From: Streptomyces sp. 840.1
GTDB taxonomy: Bacteria; Actinomycetota; Actinomycetes; Streptomycetales; Streptomycetaceae
NCBI RefSeq assembly: GCF_003751445.1
Contig: NZ_RJUU01000003.1
Span: forward strand, 1,178,001-1,242,000
DNA length: 64,000 nt
Direction of reading: 5' to 3'
Made by a program: the position numbers and the translations under genes. This document shows positions 28,131-37,489 of the stretch, one piece after another. The notes under the pieces were generated by a model that was given only the letters and a program-made list of their open reading frames with translations, searched no databases and was not told the origin of the DNA. The number at the start of each line of letters is the position of its first letter. Position 1 is the first letter of the stretch.

Positions 28131-31100
28131 GGTAGTGCACGGCGTCGGTGATGTCGTTGCCGGTGATGCGCAGCGCCTCGGGGCCGTGGCCGGCGGGCGT
28201 CTGCGGGGTGGGGTGGTTCTCGAACACCACGAGGGTGTCGAAGAGTTCACCTCCGCCGGCGATCCGCTGGATGTCGGCCAGGCCGAGGTGCTGGTGGTCC
28301 AGGAGCGCGGTGTGCTCGGCCTGGACGCGGCGCAGCAGTTCGGTGAGGGACTCCTCGGGCCGCAGGACCACCCGGGCGGGGACGGTGTTGATGAACAGGC
28401 CGACCGCCGAGTCCAGGCCCGCGACCTCGGTGGTCCGGCCGGACACGGTGGTGCCGAAGACGAGGTCGCCGCTGCCGGTGAGCGCGCCGAGCAGCAGCGC
28501 CCACGCGCCGTGCATGACGGTGCTCAGGGTGAGGCCGTGGGTGCGCGCGTACGCGGTGAGCGCGGCGGTGAGCTCCTCGGGCAGCCGGGTGTCCACCTGT
28601 TCCGGCCTGGCCGGGGCCCGCTCGCCGTCCGCCGCGTCGGGGGCGGCCAGCCGGGTCGGCCCGTCCAGCGCGCGGAGCGCCTGGCGCCACGCCTCCCGTG
28701 CGGCGTCCCGGTCCCGGCCGGCCAGCCATGCGAGGTAGGGGCGGGGGTCGGCCGGTGCGGGGAGTTCGTCGCCCCGGTAGGCGGCCATGAGTTCGCGCAG
28801 CAGCACGGAGACGGACCAGCCGTCGGCGACGATGTGGTGCAGGGTGAGCAGCAGCCGGTGGCGGTGGCCGTCGCGGACGAGGGTGGCGCGCAGCAGCGGC
28901 GGCCGGGCCAGGTCGAAGGGCCGGGCGCGGTCGGCCCGCAGGACGTCGTCGAGGGCGGTCTCGGCGGTGTCGGCCTCCTGCCAGGGCAGGGTGACGTGGT
29001 CCGCGAGGCGCTGGACGACCTCGCCGCCGGGCAGCTGGCGGTACGAGGCACGCAGCAAGGGGTGCCGGTCCAGGAGCAGTTGGAGCGCCGCACGCAGCCG
29101 GTCCGGGTCGACGAGCCCGTCGAGTTCCAGCAGTTCCTGGACGCGGTAGAGGTCGGCGGTGCCCTCGTCGAGGGCGGCGTGGAAGAAGAAGCCCTCCTGG
29201 AGCGGCGAGACGGGCAGCGCGTCCTCGTCCAGAACGGCCGCCGGTGCCTGCGGGGCGCTCGTCGTCCCGGCGGCGCGGGCCAGGGCAGCCACGGTGCGGA
29301 GCCGGAAGACGTCGCGCGGGCTGATCGTGAGACCGGCCTCACGGGCGCGGTTCACCAGCTGGATCGCGATGATGCTGTCGCCGCCGAGCTCGAAGAAGCT
29401 GCTCCGGACGCCCACGGCGGGCAGGTCGAGCAGCTGGGCGAACAGGGCGGCGAGCGTGGTCTCGGCCGGCCCGGTGGGCGCGTCGGTGCCGCTGACCTCG
29501 GTCCACCGGGGCTCGGGCAGGGCGCGGGTGTCGAGCTTGCCGTTGGGCGTGAGCGGGAGGGGGCCGTCCAGGACGACGACGGCGGTCGGCACCATGTGGT
29601 CCGGCAGGGCCGCGGCCACCTGGGCGCGTGCGGCGGTGACGGCGGCCTCGGTGGCGGCGGCGTCGTGGCCGTCCCCGACCAGGTAGGCGACGAGGCGCTT
29701 GACGCCCCGGTGGTCGTCGCGGACCAGGACGGCGGCCTGGGCGATCCCGGGGGCGGCCATGAAGGCGCTCTCGATCTCGCCCGGTTCGATCCGGTGACCC
29801 CGGATCTTGATCTGGCCGTCGGCCCGGCCCAGGAACTCCAGATTGCCGTCGCTCCCCCAGCGGACCCGGTCGCCGGTGCGGTACATCCGGGTGCCGGGCT
29901 CGCCGTACGGGTCGGCGACGAAGCGTTCCGAGGTCAGGGCGGAGCGGCCGAGGTAGCCGCGGGCGAGGCCGCGCCCGGCGACGTACAGCTCGCCCTCGAC
30001 GCCCACCGGCACCGGCCGCAGTGCGGCGTCCAGGACGTAGGTGCGGGTGTTGGGGTCGGGCCGCCCGATGGGGGTGGGGCCCGGCCTGCCGGAACGGGCG
30101 AGCCACAGGGTGGAGTTGACGGTGGCCTCGGTCAGCCCGTACGCGACGACGACCTGGAGCCGCCCGGACCAGCGGGCGATCAGCTCGCCGGGGACCGCCT
30201 CGGTGCCGACGACGAGGACTGCGCCCTCGGGCAGTTCGCACTCCGGCGGCAGCGCCGAGACGAGTGAGGGGGGCAGGATCATGTGGGTGGCACGGTGGTG
30301 TGCGATGTAGTCGGTGAGGGCGGATCCGGCGACCCGCCGTTCGGCGGGGACGACGATGATCCGGCCGCCGGCGCACAGCGACATGATCAGGTCCCAGACC
30401 GTCACGTCGAAGCCGGCGGAGGCGAACTGCACGACGCGGCTGTCGGAGGTGACGCCGATCCGGTCGGTGGCCGTGGCGATGAGGCTGCCGACGCCGTCGT
30501 GGGTGACGATCACGCCCTTGGGGCGTCCGGTGGAGCCGGAGGTGTAGATGACGTAGGCGGCCTGGTCCAGGACGACCGGGACGCCGGGGTCGGCGGGCTC
30601 CTGGGCGGCGAGGGCGGCGGCGGTCTCCGGGTCGTCGAGCAGCAGGTGGCGGGCGCCGGACTCCGGAAGGTGGGGCGCCAGGTCCCGGACGGTGAGTACG
30701 GCGGTGGCCCCCGCGTCGGACAGCATGTAGGCGGTCCGGTCCCGGGGGTGGTCGGCGTCCAGCGGGAGGTAGGCGGCGCCGGCCTTCATCACGGCGAGCA
30801 GCGCCACCACGAGTTCCGGGGAGCGCGGAAGGGCCACGGCGACGACGTCGGCGGCGCCCACACCGCGCGAGACCAGCAGCCGGGCGAGCCGGTTGGCGTC
30901 GGCGTTGAGTCCGGCGTAGCTGAGCTCGCGGTCCTCGCAGACGAGCGCGACGGAGTCGGGCGTGCGCCGGACCTGCGCCTCGAACGCGGCGGGCCAGGAG
31001 AGTTCGGCCACCTCGCGTGGGGAGACGGCCAGTTCGCCCAGCAGCCGTTCGCGTTCGGCGCCGGAGGTGAGCTCGATCCGGCCCACGGGCCGGCCGGGGT

Positions 31101-32373
31101 GGTCGCTGAGGGCGCTCAGTACGGTGCGGAAGCGGCGCTCGTGATCGCGGAGGGTCTCCTCGTCGCAGAGGTCGGCGTCCGCGTCGAGGTGGACGAAGCC
31201 CCGGCCGTCCCGGGTCTCGGTGAGGGCGAAGGCGAGGTCGCTGACCGGGCCGAGCCACTCGGGCCGCAGTTCGGCGTCCAGCCCGTCGAAGCCGTATCCG
31301 TCGTTCCCGGGCAGGATGTTGACGGTGGGGCCGACGAGTTCCCGGACGCCGTCGACCAGGCCGAGGTCCCTGGCCAGGTGCTCGGCGCGGTGGCGTCCGT
31401 GCGCGGCCGCTTCGGAGACCTCCCGGCGCACGTCCGCGACGAGCTCCGCGCCCGTGGTGCCGGGGCGGACGGTCAGCCGCAGCGGGACGAGGTTGGAGAC
31501 CATGCCGGGGACGACGGCCGACACCGCGTCCTGGCGGGCGGCGACCGGCAGCCCGAGGACCAGGTCCTGTTCGCCGGTGACCCGGTGCAGGTAGGCGGCG
31601 ACGGCCGCGACCAGCAGCCGGGAGGGCCGGACGGCGGCGTTCACGGCCGCGGTGTGCAGCCGCCCGGCTTCCTGCGGGGTGAGTTCGAGGGTGCGGCGCA
31701 GCCGCCGCGCCGTCAGGGAGTGGCCGCGCTCGACGAGCCGTACGGGCTCGGGCCGGCCGGCCAGGCGCTCGTGCCACCAGGCGCGGTCCGCCTCGTGCCG
31801 GGCGGAGTCGCGGTACTCCCGGTCGGCGTCGACCAGCCGGCCGAGGGACCAGTCGGCGCCAGGGGCTGCCGCCGCGCCCAGCGTGTAGAGCTCACCGGCG
31901 CGGCGGGTGATCAGGGTGACGCCCATGCCGTCGAGGACGATGTGGTGGTAGCGCTGGTACCAGCGGACCCGGTCGTCCGCGAGCCGCAGCAGGGCCTGGG
32001 CGTAGAGCGGTGCCCGGTCCAGGGGTGCGGGCCGTTCGCGTTCGGCCGCCGCCCAGTGGTCGGCGGCCGCCTCGGGGTCGGGGGCGTCGCGCAGGTCCAC
32101 GACGGGGACCTCGACGCCGGCGGTGACGGCGCTCTGGCGCGGTCCGCCCTCCCCCGGGGTGAACTCGACGTGCAGGCAGCCGGCTTCCGTTACGGCCTGG
32201 CGGACGGCGGCGGCGAGCCGGCCGAGATCCGTGGCGCCGTGCAGGTCCAGGGCGAAGACGATGTTGTAGGCGGAGCTGGCTGGCTCGATCTGCTGGGCCG
32301 GCCAGATCCCGGCCTGCCCACCGGTCATGGGGGTCCCGGCGGTGGTTGTCCGGTCCGGCTCGGCGTCAAACAT
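27928..32373 (-). CDS. Siderophore NRPS, upstream part (C1-A1-T1-C2)
   Basis: Start ATG at 32373 with AGGGAAAGG 12 nt upstream. The true coding part ends at the frame break near 28130; 27928-28128 is out-of-frame tail. Domains: a starter condensation domain C1 with intact HHIVLDG near residue 142, A1 with [11 protein letters not shown] near residue 609, carrier T1 with GGDSI near residue 1000, and C2 with HHIVADG near residue 1180. The by-eye A1 code is DVWIVGAVNK, close to A4, and both share [13 protein letters not shown] around the pocket, so both probably load an N5-modified hydroxyornithine. A condensation domain before the first module suggests acylation of the first residue. With the downstream part this gives a 4,775-residue, four-module enzyme. 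It assembles the hydroxamate peptide from products of the monooxygenase and formyltransferase encoded upstream. Confidence 0.93.
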   Translation of the reverse strand: MFDAEPDRTTTAGTPMTGGQAGIWPAQQIEPASSAYNIVFALDLHGATDLGRLAAAVRQAVTEAGCLHVEFTPGEGGPRQSAVTAGVEVPVVDLRDAPDPEAAADHWAAAERERPAPLDRAPLYAQALLRLADDRVRWYQRYHHIVLDGMGVTLITRRAGELYTLGAAAAPGADWSLGRLVDADREYRDSARHEADRAWWHERLAGRPEPVRLVERGHSLTARRLRRTLELTPQEAGRLHTAAVNAAVRPSRLLVAAVAAYLHRVTGEQDLVLGLPVAARQDAVSAVVPGMVSNLVPLRLTVRPGTTGAELVADVRREVSEAAAHGRHRAEHLARDLGLVDGVRELVGPTVNILPGNDGYGFDGLDAELRPEWLGPVSDLAFALTETRDGRGFVHLDADADLCDEETLRDHERRFRTVLSALSDHPGRPVGRIELTSGAERERLLGELAVSPREVAELSWPAAFEAQVRRTPDSVALVCEDRELSYAGLNADANRLARLLVSRGVGAADVVAVALPRSPELVVALLAVMKAGAAYLPLDADHPRDRTAYMLSDAGATAVLTVRDLAPHLPESGARHLLLDDPETAAALAAQEPADPGVPVVLDQAAYVIYTSGSTGRPKGVIVTHDGVGSLIATATDRIGVTSDSRVVQFASAGFDVTVWDLIMSLCAGGRIIVVPAERRVAGSALTDYIAHHRATHMILPPSLVSALPPECELPEGAVLVVGTEAVPGELIARWSGRLQVVVAYGLTEATVNSTLWLARSGRPGPTPIGRPDPNTRTYVLDAALRPVPVGVEGELYVAGRGLARGYLGRSALTSERFVADPYGEPGTRMYRTGDRVRWGSDGNLEFLGRADGQIKIRGHRIEPGEIESAFMAAPGIAQAAVLVRDDHRGVKRLVAYLVGDGHDAAATEAAVTAARAQVAAALPDHMVPTAVVVLDGPLPLTPNGKLDTRALPEPRWTEVSGTDAPTGPAETTLAALFAQLLDLPAVGVRSSFFELGGDSIIAIQLVNRAREAGLTISPRDVFRLRTVAALARAAGTTSAPQAPAAVLDEDALPVSPLQEGFFFHAALDEGTADLYRVQELLELDGLVDPDRLRAALQLLLDRHPLLRASYRQLPGGEVVQRLADHVTLPWQEADTAETALDDVLRADRARPFDLARPPLLRATLVRDGHRHRLLLTLHHIVADGWSVSVLLRELMAAYRGDELPAPADPRPYLAWLAGRDRDAAREAWRQALRALDGPTRLAAPDAADGERAPARPEQVDTRLPEELTAALTAYARTHGLTLSTVMHGAWALLLGALTGSGDLVFGTTVSGRTTEVAGLDSAVGLFINTVPARVVLRPEESLTELLRRVQAEHTALLDHQHLGLADIQRIAGGGELFDTLVVFENHPTPQTPAGHGPEALRITGNDITDAVHYPSRSSSSRATAHCCCGSSTTRPASTRSPSPSSPTGSPHCCAPWSANPAAPSPGPACCPSASTRTSRS
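28129..28132 (-). other. Single-base frame break in the NRPS condensation domain C2
   Basis: The plus strand reads GGGG here. Upstream of it the frame gives C2 sequence ending DITDAVHY; the next frame resumes [17 protein letters not shown]. One added G (five instead of four) restores a continuous C2 and the whole NRPS. This is either a homopolymer sequencing error or a real one-base deletion. No slippery-sequence signal typical of programmed frameshifting is apparent. Confidence 0.92.
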
Positions 32374-32419
32374 CGTACGAAATGGCCTTTCCCTGATGAT
32401 GTGGGCAAGGAGAGGACGT

Positions 32420-32460
32420 CCCGTCCGATGGCGTGCCGGGCCGGCACGCCATCGGACGGG
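32420..32460. terminator. 20-bp perfect hairpin between binding-protein and NRPS genes
   Basis: Arms 32420-32439 and 32441-32460 are perfectly complementary around a single G, inside the 123-bp spacer after the binding-protein stop and 47 bp before the NRPS start. No iron box lies between the genes, so the NRPS must be read through it. I read it as an attenuator or mRNA-end stabiliser that would give more binding protein than NRPS. Confidence 0.82.
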
Positions 32461-32496
32461 CACCCCTGTTCGGTCCTGCTGAGGTGGGGCGGCGGG

Positions 32497-33540
32497 CTAC
32501 TTGACCGAGGTCAGCAGCGGCACGATCTCGTCGATCGCGTAGGGGATCGAGAGGACCGTGTTGAAGGAGAACGCGGCGCCGATGTCCGGGTCCTGGTAGG
32601 GCACGAACAGATCGCGCTTGTCCTTGCTGACCTCGAGGTTCTTGTAGAGCGGCTCGGCCTTGATCCGGTCGTTGGCGTCGGTGCTGGAGGTCACCCAGAC
32701 CAGCCGGTCGACGTCGAGCACGTTCAGCTTCTCGGAGCTGAGTTCGGCGGCGTTCCAGCCCGGCTTGGCCAGCTTGTCGATCTCCGGCTTCAGCTTGAAG
32801 CCCAGCTCGGAGAAGAAGATCGACTTGGGGTCGGTCTTCGTGAACGCCGAGTACTTGCCCGCCTCGAAGCTGTCGGCCACGGCGAGGGTCTTGGCGGCGA
32901 ACTCGGGGTGCTCGTCGCGGACCTTCTTGAAGTCGGCGTCGATGCCGGTGATCAGCTTCTCGGCCTGCGCCTTCTTGCCGAGCGACGCGCCGATCTGCCG
33001 GGTCATCACCTGCCAGGAGGCCCCGTAGTCGGGCAGGTCCTTGGGCTGGGCGACGACCTTGGTGAACTTGGAGAGCGTGTCGTACTGCTCCTTCTTCATC
33101 CCCGAGTACTGGGCGATGACCAGGTCCGGCTTGAGTGCGGCGATCTTCTCCATGTTGTACTCGTCGCGCTCACCGACGATGTCAGGTGTGTCGGAGCCCC
33201 ACTTGGCCTTGGTCCAGGGCCACTTGCCGTACGGCTTCTCCTTGAACCAGTCCACCGAGCCGACGGGCTTGGTGCCGAGCGCGAGGACCGCGTCCTGGTC
33301 CGAGAGGCCCAGGGTGACGATCCGCTTGGGCTCCGACTCGATCGTCGTGCTGCCGTACTTGTGCTGGACCGTCACCGGGAAGGCACCGGACTTCGCGCCC
33401 GACCCGGCCGAGGCGCTGGACGAGGCCTTGTCGTTGCCGCCCCCACAGGCGGCCAGAGCGACGGCGGCGACCGCCGCGACCGCCACTCGGGGTGCGAATC
33501 TCACGAGCCGCGTCGGAGCGGGGCGTGTACCAGTGGACAC
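32497..33540 (-). CDS. Ferric-siderophore-binding lipoprotein
   Basis: 347 aa from a GTG at 33540 with AAAGGAAC upstream. A lipoprotein signal ends in the lipobox LAAC followed by GGGNDKASSS. The mature protein is a FecB/FepB-type (cluster A-II) binding protein: RIVTLGLSDQDAVLALGTKP, KIAALKPDLVIAQYSG and a C-terminal VLSIPYAIDEIVPLL. It captures the ferric siderophore outside the membrane for the FecCD permeases encoded at 10345-12521. It lies between the monooxygenase and NRPS genes, and a strong hairpin follows it, so it is probably the most abundant product of the transcript. Confidence 0.93.
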   Translation of the reverse strand: MSTGTRPAPTRLVRFAPRVAVAAVAAVALAACGGGNDKASSSASAGSGAKSGAFPVTVQHKYGSTTIESEPKRIVTLGLSDQDAVLALGTKPVGSVDWFKEKPYGKWPWTKAKWGSDTPDIVGERDEYNMEKIAALKPDLVIAQYSGMKKEQYDTLSKFTKVVAQPKDLPDYGASWQVMTRQIGASLGKKAQAEKLITGIDADFKKVRDEHPEFAAKTLAVADSFEAGKYSAFTKTDPKSIFFSELGFKLKPEIDKLAKPGWNAAELSSEKLNVLDVDRLVWVTSSTDANDRIKAEPLYKNLEVSKDKRDLFVPYQDPDIGAAFSFNTVLSIPYAIDEIVPLLTSVK

Positions 33541-33653
33541 GGATGTTCCTTTCAGGGGGTTTTCACTGTGCGTGCCGGGCCCGCCGCGTACGGGCGGCGG
33601 GCCTGGCGAGATGTGGGGGGGCGGGCCGATGGCGGACCGGGAACAGGGGCGCG

Positions 33654-35003
33654 TCAGGGCGCGGCGAGGTCCCCGGCGAGCGGGCGGGGCGCGTCCGAGG
33701 CGTTCTTCAGGCCGCGCTCGACGATCGAGTCGAGGATCTCGCCGACCCTGATCGCGGTGTTGGACAGCAGCGAGGAGGTGATGCCGTGGGTGTGCTCGGT
33801 GCCGCCCTGGAGGTAGATCCCGCAGCGCAGTTCGTCGTCGGTCGCGATGCGGTAGTCGCGCTCGACCCGGACGCGGCCCGCCTCGTCGCGGTGGCAGTGC
33901 CGTGCGACGTCACCGAGGAGGCTCAGGGGCTCGACGGGGCTGTACCCGGTGGCGAGGACCACGACGTCGGCCTCCAGCGTGCTCTCCTCGCCGGTGACCA
34001 GGGAGGTGACGGTGGCGCGGACCTTGTCCCCGTCCTCCTCGACGCCGGTCAGCCGGGAGATGTTGATGAAGTGCAGCCGCTCGGTGCCGAGCACCTTCTC
34101 CTGGTACGCCTGGCGGTACAGGTCGTCGATCAGGTCGATGTCCACCACGGAGTAGTTGGTGTTGCCGTGGTAGCCCATCAGCTTGCGCTTGACGTCGTCC
34201 GGGGCGGCGAAGTACTCGTCGACCGCTTCCGGGTCGAAGATCCGGTTGGCGAAGCTGCTGTCGTCGGCCGGGCTGTAGCCGTAGCGGGAGAAGACCGCGC
34301 AGACCTCGGCCTGCGGGAAGCGGCGGTGCAGGTAGGCCACGTTCTCGGCGGCGCTCTGGCCGGCGCCCACCACCACGAACCGGGCCGGGTCGGTGCCCTC
34401 CAGGGAGTCGACCTTGGCCAGCAGGTCGGAGTTGTGCCAGACCCGGTCGGTGCGCTCGACGCCCTCCGGCATCAGCGGGCGCAGCCCGGTGCCGACGACG
34501 AGGTTGCGGGCACGGTGGACCACCGTCTCGTCGCCCGAGCGGGCCGTGACGTCGACGTACTCCACCACCCCGTCGACCAGGACGGGTTCGACCGAGACCA
34601 CCTCGTGGCCGTACGACACCATGTCGTCGACCTTCGCCGCGGCCCACTCGAAGTAGTCGTGGAACTCCACGCGCAGCGGGAAGAGGTTCTTGCCGTTGAC
34701 GAAGTCGATCAGCCGCCCCCTGCTCTGCAGGTAGCGCAGGAACGTGTACTCGCTGGACGGGTCCCGCAGCGTCACCAGATCCTTGAGGAACGACACCTGC
34801 ATCGTCGCGTCGTCGATCAGCATGCCGCGGTGCCAGCCGAAGGCCGGCTGGCGCTCGAAGAACTGCGCCGTGACCGCCTCCTGCCTCCCCACTCGCGCGT
34901 TGTGCTCGCTGAGCGCGATCGCCAGGGCCACATTGGACGGCCCGAAGCCGATTCCTATGAGGTCGTGGATCAGAGGTGCGTCGCCAGGATCAACCTGTGA
35001 CAT
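33654..35003 (-). CDS. L-ornithine N5-monooxygenase (SidA/PvdA/CchB type)
   Basis: 449 aa. Motifs in order: FAD-binding GIGFGPSNVALAIAL (about residues 17-31), substrate/FAD region ATMQVSFLKDLVTLRDPSS, NADPH-binding VVGAGQSAAENVAYL and the C-terminal ATGYSPVEPLSLL. The enzyme hydroxylates the side-chain amine of free L-ornithine with NADPH and oxygen, giving N5-hydroxyornithine, the hydroxamate precursor. It is the first gene of the minus-strand biosynthetic transcript; iron box 6 lies 89 bp upstream. The divergent formyltransferase acts next. Family and role are well supported. Confidence 0.96.
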   Translation of the reverse strand: MSQVDPGDAPLIHDLIGIGFGPSNVALAIALSEHNARVGRQEAVTAQFFERQPAFGWHRGMLIDDATMQVSFLKDLVTLRDPSSEYTFLRYLQSRGRLIDFVNGKNLFPLRVEFHDYFEWAAAKVDDMVSYGHEVVSVEPVLVDGVVEYVDVTARSGDETVVHRARNLVVGTGLRPLMPEGVERTDRVWHNSDLLAKVDSLEGTDPARFVVVGAGQSAAENVAYLHRRFPQAEVCAVFSRYGYSPADDSSFANRIFDPEAVDEYFAAPDDVKRKLMGYHGNTNYSVVDIDLIDDLYRQAYQEKVLGTERLHFINISRLTGVEEDGDKVRATVTSLVTGEESTLEADVVVLATGYSPVEPLSLLGDVARHCHRDEAGRVRVERDYRIATDDELRCGIYLQGGTEHTHGITSSLLSNTAIRVGEILDSIVERGLKNASDAPRPLAGDLAAP

Positions 35004-35091
35004 GTCACTCCCATCGTGCGGGACAGCCGCCTGTCAGGCGTGGACGAAAAGAACGGGACGCGGGCACACCGAGAGCGGCAGCCAGTCGAAC

Positions 35092-35110
35092 TTAGGTAAA
35101 GCTAACCTGA
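35092..35110. promoter_or_regulatory. Iron box 6 (biosynthetic operon)
   Basis: TTAGGTAAAGCTAACCTGA, 89 bp before the monooxygenase start on the minus strand. It probably controls the monooxygenase-binding protein-NRPS-mbtH unit. Confidence 0.85.
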
Positions 35111-35196
35111 CTTCGACGAGTCTGTCGACCAGACAAAAGCGGACTAATCACCAGGTGCCCTACCTAACGCGCCGCAAATCAGGGCCCGTTGCGTCA

Positions 35197-35215
35197 TTAG
35201 GTAAGGCTTGCTTTA
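35197..35215. promoter_or_regulatory. Iron box 7 (formyltransferase)
   Basis: TTAGGTAAGGCTTGCTTTA, with a well-conserved left half and weaker right half, 37 bp before the formyltransferase start. Together with box 6 it forms a divergent iron-controlled promoter pair. Confidence 0.75.
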
Positions 35216-35252
35216 CTTGGCGTCGATCATTCGCTCACCTGAGGAGGAACCC

Positions 35253-36200
35253 ATGCGGGTCGCCATGTTCGGTTACCAGACCTGGGGCCACCGCACCCTG
35301 CGAGCCCTCCTGGAGTCCGAGCACGACGTGGTGACGGTCGTGACGCATCCCAAGAGTGAGCACGCGTACGAGAAGATCTGGAGCGATTCCGTAGCGGACC
35401 TGGCCGAGGAGCACGGCGTCCCGGTGATCATCCGCAACCGGCCCGACGACGAGGAGCTGTTCCAGCTGCTCCAGGAAGCCGCTCCGGACATCATCGTCGC
35501 CAACAACTGGCGCACCTGGATCCCGCCGCGCATCTACGACCTGCCCCCGCACGGCACGCTGAACGTCCATGACTCGCTGCTGCCGAAGTACGCCGGGTTC
35601 TCGCCGCTGATCTGGGCGCTCATCAACGGGGAGACCGAAGTCGGCGTCACGGCCCACATGATGGACGAGGTGCTCGACGCCGGCGACATCGTGGACCAGC
35701 GCGCGGTGAAGGTCGAGCCCGCCGACACCTCCGTGGACCTGTTCCACAAGACGGTCGACCTGATCGCACCGGTCACCATCGGCGCGCTGGACCTGATCGC
35801 CTCCGGGCAGACGGAGTTCACCCGGCAGGACCGCTCGCAGGCGACGTTCTTCCACAAGCGGGCCGAGGAGGACATCCGCATCAACTGGGACTGGCCCGCC
35901 GAGGTGCTGGACCGCCTCGTCCGCGCCCAGACCTCGCCCTACCCGAACGCCTTCACCTTCCACCGGGGCAAGCGGCTCGAGGTGATGTCCGCCGTCGTGT
36001 CCGACGGCAGGTACGGCGGCACGCCCGGCCGCATCTTCTACCGCGAGGGCGAGGGCGTGGTGGTCGTCGCCGGCGCCGACGCGCGCACGGGCCTCAACCA
36101 CGGCCTCGCCATCACCCGGGTGCGGACGGAGGACGGCCGGGAGCTGCCCGCGACCGAGTACTTCACCGCCATGGGCGGATACCTCACCAGCCGCCCCTGA
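35253..36200 (+). CDS. N5-hydroxyornithine formyltransferase (CchA type)
   Basis: 315 aa. Start ATG at 35253 with GAGGAGG 5 nt upstream. A methionyl-tRNA-formyltransferase-like fold: MRVAMFGYQTWGHRTLRAL, the catalytic region NVHDSLLPKYAGFSPLIWAL with its His, and the Asp region MMDEVLDAGDIVDQ. It has a C-terminal Fmt-type domain (VSDGRYGGTPGRIF). In coelichelin and related loci this family transfers formyl from 10-formyl-tetrahydrofolate to N5-hydroxyornithine. The divergent position from the ornithine monooxygenase supports the same substrate, and the iron box supports the siderophore role. It is too far from any def gene to be the housekeeping tRNA enzyme. Confidence 0.94.
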   Translation: MRVAMFGYQTWGHRTLRALLESEHDVVTVVTHPKSEHAYEKIWSDSVADLAEEHGVPVIIRNRPDDEELFQLLQEAAPDIIVANNWRTWIPPRIYDLPPHGTLNVHDSLLPKYAGFSPLIWALINGETEVGVTAHMMDEVLDAGDIVDQRAVKVEPADTSVDLFHKTVDLIAPVTIGALDLIASGQTEFTRQDRSQATFFHKRAEEDIRINWDWPAEVLDRLVRAQTSPYPNAFTFHRGKRLEVMSAVVSDGRYGGTPGRIFYREGEGVVVVAGADARTGLNHGLAITRVRTEDGRELPATEYFTAMGGYLTSRP

Positions 36201-36207
36201 GCACCGC

Positions 36208-36249
36208 GGAGCCCGGCCGCCGGCCCGCACCGCACCGGCGGCGGGCTCC
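36208..36249. terminator. Terminator hairpin after the formyltransferase gene
   Basis: Arms 36208-36223 and 36235-36249 pair over 15 positions with one bulged base and an 11-nt loop, starting 8 bp after the stop. Confidence 0.75.
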
Positions 36250-36373
36250 GGCGTGCCGCCGCGCGCCGGTGCCCGCCCCGGGGGCGGCCGACGCGGGATG
36301 ATGTGGACCCAGAAGCGCGTTTACCGGTGCGTGCGTCCGGCTCACCCCGCGAGCCGTTCCCCGAGGTGGAGGC

Positions 36374-37444
36374 ATGACTGTGCACGGTGAGTACAAGGTC
36401 CCCGGCGGCAAGCTCGTCGTGGTGGACCTGGACGTCGAGGGCGGCGCGCTGCGCGACGTACGGGTGGCCGGGGACTTCTTCCTGGAACCGGACGAGGCGA
36501 TCCTCGCGATCGACGCGGCGCTGGAGGGGACCCCGGCCAACGCCGGCACCGCCGACCTCACCGCCCGGATCGACGCGGCGCTGCCCGCCTCGACCGTGAT
36601 GTTCGGCCTCACCTCGGAGGGCGTCGCCGTCGCCGTGCGCCGGGCGCTGGCGCACGCCACCGAGTGGAGCGACTACGACTGGCAGCTCATCCACGAGCAG
36701 CCGCAGTCCCCGGCCCTGCACATGGCCCTCGACGAGGTGATCACCGCCGAGGTCGCGGCCGGGCGCCGCCCGCCCACCCTGCGGGTCTGGGAGTGGGACT
36801 CGCCCGCCGTGATCATCGGAAGCTTCCAGTCGCTGCGCAACGAGGTCGACACCGAGGCCGCCGCCCGGCACGGGGTGACGGTGGTGCGCCGGGTCTCCGG
36901 CGGCGGGGCGATGTTCGTGGAGCCGGGCAACACCATCACGTACTCCCTCTCCGTCCCCGACTCGCTCGTCTCCGGGCTCTCCTTCGCCGACAGCTACGCC
37001 TACCTGGACGACTGGGTGCTCGAAGCCCTCGGCGACATGGGCATCAAGGCCTGGTACCAGCCGCTCAACGACATCGCGACCGAGGTCGGGAAGATCGCCG
37101 GAGCGGCCCAGAAGCGCGTCGTGGGCCACGACGGCGGGCCGGGCGCGGTCCTGCACCACGTGACGATGTCCTACGACATCGACGCCGACAAGATGCTCGA
37201 CGTGCTGCGGATCGGCCGCGAGAAGATGTCCGACAAGGGCACCAAGAGCGCGAAGAAGCGCGTCGACCCCCTCCGCCGCCAGACCGGCCTCGCCCGGGGC
37301 GTCGTCATCGACAACATGATCGAGTCCTTCCGCACCCGCCACGGGCTCACCGTCGGCAAGGTGAGCCCGGAGGAGCAGGACCGGGCCGAGGAACTCGTCC
37401 GCACCAAGTTCGGCACGGCCGGGTGGACGGCCCGGGTGCCGTAG
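36374..37444 (+). CDS. lplA: Lipoate-protein ligase with accessory domain at the N-terminus
   Basis: 356 aa. Start ATG at 36374 with GGTGGAGGC. Residues about 5-95 (YKVPGGKLVVVDLDV, DVRVAGDFFLEPDEAI) match the small accessory domain that follows the catalytic domain in E. coli LplA. Here it precedes the catalytic domain (about 105-350), which shows HMALDEVI, RRVSGGGAMFVEPGN and KIAGAAQKR. The enzyme activates lipoate with ATP and attaches it to E2 and GcvH proteins. Nothing ties it to the siderophore genes; the hairpin at 36208-36249 separates them. Confidence 0.9.
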   Translation: MTVHGEYKVPGGKLVVVDLDVEGGALRDVRVAGDFFLEPDEAILAIDAALEGTPANAGTADLTARIDAALPASTVMFGLTSEGVAVAVRRALAHATEWSDYDWQLIHEQPQSPALHMALDEVITAEVAAGRRPPTLRVWEWDSPAVIIGSFQSLRNEVDTEAAARHGVTVVRRVSGGGAMFVEPGNTITYSLSVPDSLVSGLSFADSYAYLDDWVLEALGDMGIKAWYQPLNDIATEVGKIAGAAQKRVVGHDGGPGAVLHHVTMSYDIDADKMLDVLRIGREKMSDKGTKSAKKRVDPLRRQTGLARGVVIDNMIESFRTRHGLTVGKVSPEEQDRAEELVRTKFGTAGWTARVP

Positions 37445-37489
37445 GTCCGCCGGCCGGGGACGGTCCGCGCCGGGCGGCGGACGCCCCGG

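Noticed and set aside
18047..32373. Epimerisation domain in the NRPS
   Set aside because: No E-domain motifs follow any carrier domain; each is followed by a condensation-type domain.
35149..35167. Possible eighth iron box between monooxygenase and formyltransferase genes
   Set aside because: Only the TTAGGTA half matches; the other half departs at most positions.
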